In this document: positions 48,735 to 53,047 of the stretch, one piece after another
Layout: the number at the start of each line of letters is the position of its first letter
Position numbering within the stretch: position 1 is the stretch's first letter
Source of the DNA: Flavobacterium sp.
GTDB lineage: Bacteria > Bacteroidota > Bacteroidia > Flavobacteriales > Flavobacteriaceae
Direction: 5' to 3'
Length of the DNA: 53,047 nt
Assembly (NCBI GenBank): GCA_030151565.1
Contig: JASLDM010000018.1
Coordinates: 1 to 53,047 of the forward strand
Translations under genes and position numbers: made by a program
Notes under the pieces: generated by a model
What the model saw: only the letters and a program-made list of their open reading frames with translations
What the model was told of the DNA's origin: nothing
The model's database searches: none

Positions 48735-48742
48735 TATCTTTG
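48735..48742 (+). promoter_or_regulatory. -7 box for queE
   Basis: TATCTTTG fits TAnnTTTG. It ends 19 bases before the ATG at 48762 and 7 before the ATG at 48750. Confidence 0.4.
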
Positions 48743-48761
48743 CATTTTAATGAGCATAAAA

Positions 48762-49397
48762 ATGAATAAAGGAAACAATAACGAAACACTTATAAAGCAA
48801 GGGTTAGCCTTACCTTTAATGGAAGAATTTTACACTATTCAAGGAGAAGGTTTTTATACAGGAACAGCTGCTTATTTCATTCGATTAGGTGGATGTGATG
48901 TAGGTTGTCATTGGTGTGATGTTAAAGAAAGTTGGGAGGCAGGTTTGCATCCAACAACACCAATTTTGACGATGGTAGAAAATGCTGTTAAAGAAGCGCA
49001 AATGGTTGTTATTACTGGAGGGGAACCTTTGATGTGGAATTTGAATCCATTAACACAATCTTTAAAAGACGCAGGGCTTCAGGTGAATATGGAAACTTCA
49101 GGGGCTTATGAATTATCAGGAACTTTTGATTGGATCTGTTTATCGCCCAAAAAGACGATGCTTCCAAAACAAAGTGTTTATGAAGCTGCTCACGAATTAA
49201 AAGTAATTATTTATAATAAGCACGATTTTATTTTTGCTGAAGAGCAAGCGGCAAAGGTTAATAAAGATGCAATTTTGTTTTTACAAACGGAGTGGGGTAA
49301 GAGAGAAGAAATGTTGCCTTTAATTATTGAATATGTTAAGCAAAACCCGAAGTGGCGTATTTCACTTCAAACACATAAATACTTGGATATTCCTTAA
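48762..49397 (+). CDS. queE: 7-carboxy-7-deazaguanine synthase
   Basis: QueE is the radical SAM enzyme that contracts carboxytetrahydropterin to 7-carboxy-7-deazaguanine, in queuosine synthesis. The 211-residue protein has FYTIQGEGFYTGTAA, the cluster motif GGCDVGCHWCDVKESW, and VITGGEPLMW. The first ATG at 48750 is just behind the -7 box and would leave the mRNA leaderless, so I prefer the ATG at 48762, though the earlier one cannot be excluded. The other que genes are not in the window. Confidence 0.93.
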   Translation: MNKGNNNETLIKQGLALPLMEEFYTIQGEGFYTGTAAYFIRLGGCDVGCHWCDVKESWEAGLHPTTPILTMVENAVKEAQMVVITGGEPLMWNLNPLTQSLKDAGLQVNMETSGAYELSGTFDWICLSPKKTMLPKQSVYEAAHELKVIIYNKHDFIFAEEQAAKVNKDAILFLQTEWGKREEMLPLIIEYVKQNPKWRISLQTHKYLDIP

Positions 49398-49436
49398 ATA
49401 ATGATATATTTACAATCTAATAATTAAACAAATTCT

Positions 49437-49838
49437 ATGAAAAAGTTTGTATTTACATTCGCTTTGTTAGTAATTACTCAATTGAGTTTTGCACAAGATG
49501 GTTTTAAAGCGGACATGAAGAAGTATATGACGCTAAGTGGTCAAATATCTACATTTGAGTTGTTAACTAAGGATTTAGTTAAGAACATTCCGGAATCAAA
49601 TCAAGCAGCGTTTTCTAAGGACTTAAAAGTGAGCTTAGATGTTTTGATGGATAAAATGGCAGAGATGTACATGACAGAATTTACTCATGAAGATGTAAAA
49701 GCTATGATTGAGTTTTATGAGACTCCAGCAGGAAAAAAATTGAGTGAGAAAAATGGTGTTCTTTTTGAAAAGGGCCAGTTAATAGGTCAAGAATGGGGAA
49801 TGGGATTGCAAGGTATTATGATGAAATATATGGAGTAA
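49437..49838 (+). CDS. Exported DUF2059 protein
   Basis: A 133-residue protein with a signal peptide (MKKFVFTFALLVITQLSFA, cut before QDGF). The mature part is helical and includes FTHEDVKAMIEFYETPAGKKLSEKN, the DUF2059 core. This family is periplasmic and of unknown function. It starts 39 bases after queE; it may be co-transcribed with it or not. It ends at a bidirectional terminator. Confidence 0.85.
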   Translation: MKKFVFTFALLVITQLSFAQDGFKADMKKYMTLSGQISTFELLTKDLVKNIPESNQAAFSKDLKVSLDVLMDKMAEMYMTEFTHEDVKAMIEFYETPAGKKLSEKNGVLFEKGQLIGQEWGMGLQGIMMKYME

Positions 49839-49853
49839 CATCCGTTAGTATAT

Positions 49854-49883
49854 AAAAAAAGCATCCAAGTGGATGCTTTTTTT
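49854..49883. terminator. Bidirectional terminator
   Basis: AAAAAAAGCATCC, loop AAGT, GGATGCTTTTTTT, between the DUF2059 and methyltransferase genes; it overlaps the methyltransferase stop. Confidence 0.9.
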
Positions 49884-50583
49884 ATATACTTAACCGAGCT
49901 AAATAATCAAAATGTTTGCCTTCATAAATAAGTTCGCAGTTTAATCCATTAGCATGTGCGGCATTTTGTAATGTGTTATAATCCAAATAAAGCCAAGGAA
50001 AAGGATCTTCATTTTCTCCTTTGTATTGTAATTGAAAGGTAAGTTCGCCATAGTAATCTCGATCAGAGGGAATCCATTTTCCGCCATCTTCATCTTCATC
50101 AAACATATATATAAGATCAGAACTGTCAATCAGAATTTGACCACCTGGATTTAAAAGTGATTTTAACTTAGTTAAATAGGTTGAGGAATTCTTAAGTTGT
50201 CCAAAAATACCTGTTCCATTCATCAATAATAAAATAGTATCGTAAGTTTCTTTTATATCTAAAACATTTTGAACTTCTGCATTAGGAATTCCGCGTAAAA
50301 GACAAGCTTCAATAGCATTCGTTGAAATATCTATTGATTTTACTTCTAAGCCTTGTTTGATTAAGTGTAAACTATGGCTTCCTGCACCACAACCTACGTC
50401 TAAAACACTTCCAAAAGATAAATCAAGTGCTTTCTGTTCAATAACAGGCATTTGTTTGTAATTGCGAAAAAGGTAGTTAATATCCATTTCTTCTGCTTCC
50501 GAAATGTCGGTTTCCGTGATAATGGATTCAGGGGAGTTATTGGTTTGAAAATCCAAAATGGCTTTTCCTAAAAGATCTTTCAT
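49882..50583 (-). CDS. Class I SAM-dependent methyltransferase
   Basis: A 233-residue protein with the SAM-binding motif I SVLDVGCGAGSHSLHLI, acidic motif VKSIDIS, and motif DTILLLMNGTGIFGQL. A C-terminal lobe contains EDGGKWIPSDRDYYGELTF. The substrate is not recognisable. It is divergent from the YkgJ gene with a 17-base palindrome between them and is not part of an operon. Confidence 0.83.
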   Translation of the reverse strand: MKDLLGKAILDFQTNNSPESIITETDISEAEEMDINYLFRNYKQMPVIEQKALDLSFGSVLDVGCGAGSHSLHLIKQGLEVKSIDISTNAIEACLLRGIPNAEVQNVLDIKETYDTILLLMNGTGIFGQLKNSSTYLTKLKSLLNPGGQILIDSSDLIYMFDEDEDGGKWIPSDRDYYGELTFQLQYKGENEDPFPWLYLDYNTLQNAAHANGLNCELIYEGKHFDYLARLSI

Positions 50584-50601
50584 AAGTTTTATGCATATTA
50601 T

Positions 50602-50618
50602 TCCGTTAGCTTAACGGA
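50602..50618. repeat. Palindrome in the methyltransferase/YkgJ promoter region
   Basis: TCCGTTA and TAACGGA are perfect arms around GCT, 19-35 bases before the methyltransferase start and just upstream of the -7 box for the YkgJ gene (50625). It is placed like an operator over the -33 region. Confidence 0.45.
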
Positions 50619-50624
50619 TATTGA

Positions 50625-50632
50625 TAAATTTG
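50625..50632 (+). promoter_or_regulatory. -7 box for the YkgJ gene
   Basis: TAAATTTG fits TAnnTTTG. It lies downstream of an in-frame TTG at 50621, ends 18 bases before the ATG at 50651, and so fixes that ATG as the start. Confidence 0.5.
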
Positions 50633-50650
50633 CAAGACGAAAAATGCAAT

Positions 50651-51145
50651 ATGATACATCGACTAAAACAGCTTGCTAAAAGTGCCAAAGATAAGCATAA
50701 CGAAAATAAAAAGTATTTTGATAAGCTAAAAAAGAAAACGCCAAAGAATCTTGATTACCAAATGCAAGAGATTCATGATGCCGTTTTTAAGCGAACCGAC
50801 TGTTTGAGTTGTGCCAATTGTTGTAAAACAACTGGACCTTTATTTACTGCTGCAGATATTGAACGTATTGCAAAGTTTTTAAAGTTAAAGCCTCAGAAAT
50901 TTATCGATCAATATTTACAAGTTGATGAAGATAAAGATCATGTACTTCAGCAAGTTCCTTGTAGTTTTTTAGATGCCGAAAATTATTGTATGATTTATGA
51001 GGTCCGTCCTAAAGCTTGTAGGGAATACCCACATACGGATCGAAAGAAATTTCAACAAATAGCATCACTTACATTAAAGAATGTAGCTATATGTCCGGCT
51101 GCTTTTGATGTCGTTGAGGAGATGAAAAAGAGAATCCTAATGTAG
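50651..51145 (+). CDS. YkgJ-family cysteine cluster protein
   Basis: A 164-residue protein with the YkgJ/CxxCxxCC layout: TDCLSCANCCKTTGP, then a later CSFLDAENYCMIYEVRPKACREYPH. This family binds an iron-sulfur or zinc cluster through eight cysteines and is of unsettled function. The helix before it (LKKKTPKNLDYQMQEIHDAVF) is normal for the family. The ATG at 50651 is preferred over the TTG at 50621 because of the -7 box. The C-terminus ends with ICPAAFDVVEEMKKR. Confidence 0.86.
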   Translation: MIHRLKQLAKSAKDKHNENKKYFDKLKKKTPKNLDYQMQEIHDAVFKRTDCLSCANCCKTTGPLFTAADIERIAKFLKLKPQKFIDQYLQVDEDKDHVLQQVPCSFLDAENYCMIYEVRPKACREYPHTDRKKFQQIASLTLKNVAICPAAFDVVEEMKKRILM

Positions 51146-51155
51146 ATAAATGGGT

Positions 51156-51362
51156 TTAGATAAAGAAATGCTCTTCTTCTAAAAGTTCTAGTTGGCGGTC
51201 AGTTAGGCTATCAAATTGATCCGCTACATATTCAACTAAATCTAAAATAAGACCTTTTAGTTTTTCAAAAAAAGCAAGGGCGTTATCTAAATAGCCTTTT
51301 ACAAGATCAAATAGATCAAGGATTCTATCTATAAACGCAATGATTTTATCTCCGTAGTTCAT
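51156..51362 (-). CDS. Small helical protein of unknown function
   Basis: A 68-residue protein of amphipathic, helix-forming composition (KIIAFIDRILDLFDLVKGYL, then FFEKLKGLILDLVEYVADQF), ending in acidic residues and HFFI. A TATATTTG box on the minus strand (51389-51396) lies 26 bases before the ATG, which supports a real gene. I recognise no family. It is convergent with the YkgJ gene, 10 bases apart. Confidence 0.6.
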   Translation of the reverse strand: MNYGDKIIAFIDRILDLFDLVKGYLDNALAFFEKLKGLILDLVEYVADQFDSLTDRQLELLEEEHFFI

Positions 51363-51388
51363 AAGTTTTTTATATTTTGGTTCTTTCT

Positions 51389-51396
51389 CAAATATA
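51389..51396 (-). promoter_or_regulatory. -7 box for the 68-residue protein
   Basis: TATATTTG on the minus strand fits TAnnTTTG. Confidence 0.4.
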
Positions 51397-51475
51397 AAGA
51401 TTTTATTAGATTCCTTTTTTATTTTATGAAAAATCTAACATTCTTTTGAAGGCTATTATTGATTGCTTGAAAAGG

Positions 51476-52240
51476 TTAACGATTGAGCCAGGTTTTTAAT
51501 TCGTTGATTTTGTTTTTGCTAACTAGTATTGCTGTTTGGTCTTCTGGAGAAGGGATAAGTATTACTTCTAGTTTTTGGCTACTGTGTTTGCGTATTTCCT
51601 GAATCGAATTAATATGAATTAAGTATTTTCTGTTGATTTTAAAAAAGTATTTAGGATCTAGTTTATTACTTAAATCAGTAAGCGTATCTTCATAGATATA
51701 GCATTCTCCTGTGTTTGTATAAAGAAATAAATGTTTACCGGAGGCTTGAAAGTAAGCGGTTTCCTCACTACTTATTGATTTGAGTTTATAGCCGTTATGT
51801 ACTAGAAAACGGTTTTTAGGAAATTGATCTTGGTGATTATCCAATTGTACTAATTGAGACAAGGTAAATTGCGATTCAAACTTTTTTGCGATGGTTTTGA
51901 ATTTCTCTATAGCTTTTAAAAGAGCTTCCTCTTCAAAAGGCTTTAATATATAATCTAATGTAAATTGTTTAAATACTTCTAAAGCATAATGATCGTAGGC
52001 TGTTATAAAGATGATCGGGGCACTGATATTGATGTATTCAAATATTTCTAAACTTTTTCCATCGCCTAAATGTATATCCATAAAAATTAAGTCTACTGAA
52101 TTGCTCTGAAAATAAGTGGTTGCTTGTTTTACAGAATCCAATATAACAATATCATTTATAGCTAGCAAAGGTTGCTTTTCTAAAAGGGTTTTTAGATAAG
52201 TAGAGGCGAGTGGTTCATCTTCTACGATTGCAACTTTCAT
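51476..52240 (-). CDS. LytTR-family response regulator
   Basis: A 254-residue cytoplasmic regulator. The receiver domain (1-115) has the acidic pair E7/D8, phosphorylation site D55 in IFMDIHLGD, T80 and K100. The second domain (about 145-254) is a LytTR DNA-binding fold, with LKSISSEETAYFQASGKHLFLY and KINRKYLIHINSIQEI. Partner kinases in Bacteroidota are usually YehU/LytS-type histidine kinases, but none is seen here. It follows the SusD-like gene on the minus strand, separated by a terminator. Confidence 0.9.
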   Translation of the reverse strand: MKVAIVEDEPLASTYLKTLLEKQPLLAINDIVILDSVKQATTYFQSNSVDLIFMDIHLGDGKSLEIFEYINISAPIIFITAYDHYALEVFKQFTLDYILKPFEEEALLKAIEKFKTIAKKFESQFTLSQLVQLDNHQDQFPKNRFLVHNGYKLKSISSEETAYFQASGKHLFLYTNTGECYIYEDTLTDLSNKLDPKYFFKINRKYLIHINSIQEIRKHSSQKLEVILIPSPEDQTAILVSKNKINELKTWLNR

Positions 52241-52254
52241 TTTTATTGTAAATG

Positions 52255-52291
52255 TAAAAAAAAAGAACCGCCTAAAAAAATTTAGACGGTT
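52255..52291 (-). terminator. Terminator of the SusD-like gene
   Basis: On the minus strand AACCGTCTAAA pairs with TTTAGGCGGTT (one G-U pair), followed by a run of T's. It separates the SusD-like gene from the response regulator. Confidence 0.82.
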
Positions 52292-52303
52292 CAGAGTGGC
52301 TAC

Positions 52304-53047
52304 TTACAAATTTGGATTGTTGAGTCGGGCATTTGTAGGGTAAGGTAAGGTATATCTTGGGTCGTTTTCCTGAAGAATATAGTCCTTGCCATTCAAGGTG
52401 TGGTGCAATTCTTTTTGGTTGGCTCTTCGCAAGTCAAACCAACGTTGTCCCTCCATTGAGAATTCTTTTCTACGCTCTTCTAATAAAAATGAAATAAAGG
52501 TAGCTTGATCTAAAGCTTGCATTTTATTTAGTATTATTTCGGCTCCTTCCGTTGTATAACGTGTTTTGATGATAGTACTTAATGTTTCTTTGGCATTTTT
52601 TAAATCGTGCAAACGAGCTTCTGTTTCAGCTAAAATAAAATAAAGTTCAGCAGTTCTGATAGAGCTTTTCATAGCTGTTTCTCCTGATTTTTTTACTTTA
52701 TAGTGCTCTCCATCTTTTTCAAAATAAGCAGCATATCGTAAATCTTGTTTGGCATCATAAGCGTTCAACAAAGATTCAGATGCGAAGGTACTTCGTTTCA
52801 AAGTTGATGAAAAAGGAAGTTCTAAAGCTAAAATAGCTTCTTTCGATTGAAAGTGAGTTGGTAGAGTATGATTGTTATTAAAATCCTCTAATTCCTTGTT
52901 GTAACTCATCGCTTTTAAAGCGCTGCTACGTGCATCCTCCCATTTTTGTTGATATAAGAAAACTCGTGCTTCTAAGGCTAAAGTAGCAGCTTTGCTAAAA
53001 CGATAGCGCATACCACCTTCCTGAGTATCTTGTTGCAAATAATATTT
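52304..53047 (-). CDS. SusD/RagB-family outer-membrane lipoprotein, C-terminal part (cut by window end)
   Basis: 247 codons of the 3' part of a gene that continues past the window edge. The motifs RYRFSKAATLALEARVFLYQQKWEDA (helix-repeat core) and RRKEFSMEGQRWFDLRR near the C-terminus are those of SusD/RagB proteins, which bind glycans or other nutrients next to a TonB-dependent SusC channel. Three further codons upstream of the TTG at 53036 stay open to the edge, so the TTG is not a start. SusC would be expected next, outside the window. The ligand is unknown. Confidence 0.9.
   Translation of the reverse strand, partial: KYYLQQDTQEGGMRYRFSKAATLALEARVFLYQQKWEDARSSALKAMSYNKELEDFNNNHTLPTHFQSKEAILALELPFSSTLKRSTFASESLLNAYDAKQDLRYAAYFEKDGEHYKVKKSGETAMKSSIRTAELYFILAETEARLHDLKNAKETLSTIIKTRYTTEGAEIILNKMQALDQATFISFLLEERRKEFSMEGQRWFDLRRANQKELHHTLNGKDYILQENDPRYTLPYPTNARLNNPNL

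Overview
The window is a chromosomal segment of an AT-rich member of the Bacteroidota, most likely a Flavobacteriaceae species (Flavobacterium/Myroides-like; the genus cannot be fixed from sequence alone). Evidence: -7 boxes of the Bacteroidota form TAnnTTTG in front of many genes, few Shine-Dalgarno sequences, Bacteroidota-restricted families (DUF4293, DUF4295, DUF6576-like tail, SusD/RagB, lmo0937-type membrane protein), a Rho factor with a long disordered insertion, and an ExbB-ExbD-ExbD-TonB operon. Almost all of it is ordinary housekeeping and metabolic sequence. I see no CRISPR array, prophage, insertion sequence or rRNA operon, and nothing I would call a new defence or mobile system.

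Layout. 1-1.8 kb: the end of one tRNA-Phe-like gene and a complete tRNA-Phe, a small membrane-protein gene broken by an in-frame TAA, then about 0.9 kb without a credible gene. 1.8-12.2 kb: pepT, an alpha/beta hydrolase, purB, lpdA, truA with an overlapping ABC exporter, a secreted M64 peptidase, a YfcE-type phosphoesterase and a DUF4293 membrane protein. 12.4-20.2 kb: rho, katA, a secreted Ntn amidase, a thioesterase, a lipoprotein and a B12-binding radical SAM protein. 20.4-26 kb: a DnaQ-like exonuclease, a fumarylacetoacetase-family hydrolase, an Hpt-like protein lacking its histidine, cinA, the rpmB-rpmG-DUF4295 cluster, ftsY, a lipoprotein and a DciA-like protein.

26-36 kb: a glycosyltransferase plus ECF sigma pair, murB and recF on the minus strand; then divergently a TPR membrane protein, ribH, mutL, two rhomboid proteases and an EEP-family membrane protein. 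36-41 kb: a kynurenine-catabolism block (kynureninase, an arginase/ureohydrolase-family protein, kynurenine 3-monooxygenase) with a 52-residue membrane protein on the opposite strand. 41-49 kb: a HerA-like ATPase and a TonB energising operon (exbB, exbD, exbD, tonB, small membrane protein, PstS-like lipoprotein, TPR protein). 49-53 kb: queE, a DUF2059 protein, a methyltransferase, a YkgJ cysteine-cluster protein, a 68-residue helical protein, a LytTR response regulator and the 3' part of a SusD-like gene running off the window.

The points most worth a second look are the ureohydrolase inside the kynurenine block, the Hpt-like protein without its phospho-acceptor histidine, altered motifs in MutL and in the glycosyltransferase, a terminator-like hairpin between exbB and exbD, the in-frame stop in the first gene, and several perfect inverted repeats in divergent promoter regions. 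Gene starts were set partly from the -7 box: in this window the box usually ends about 18-24 bases before the start codon, and this moves several starts downstream of the longest reading frame.
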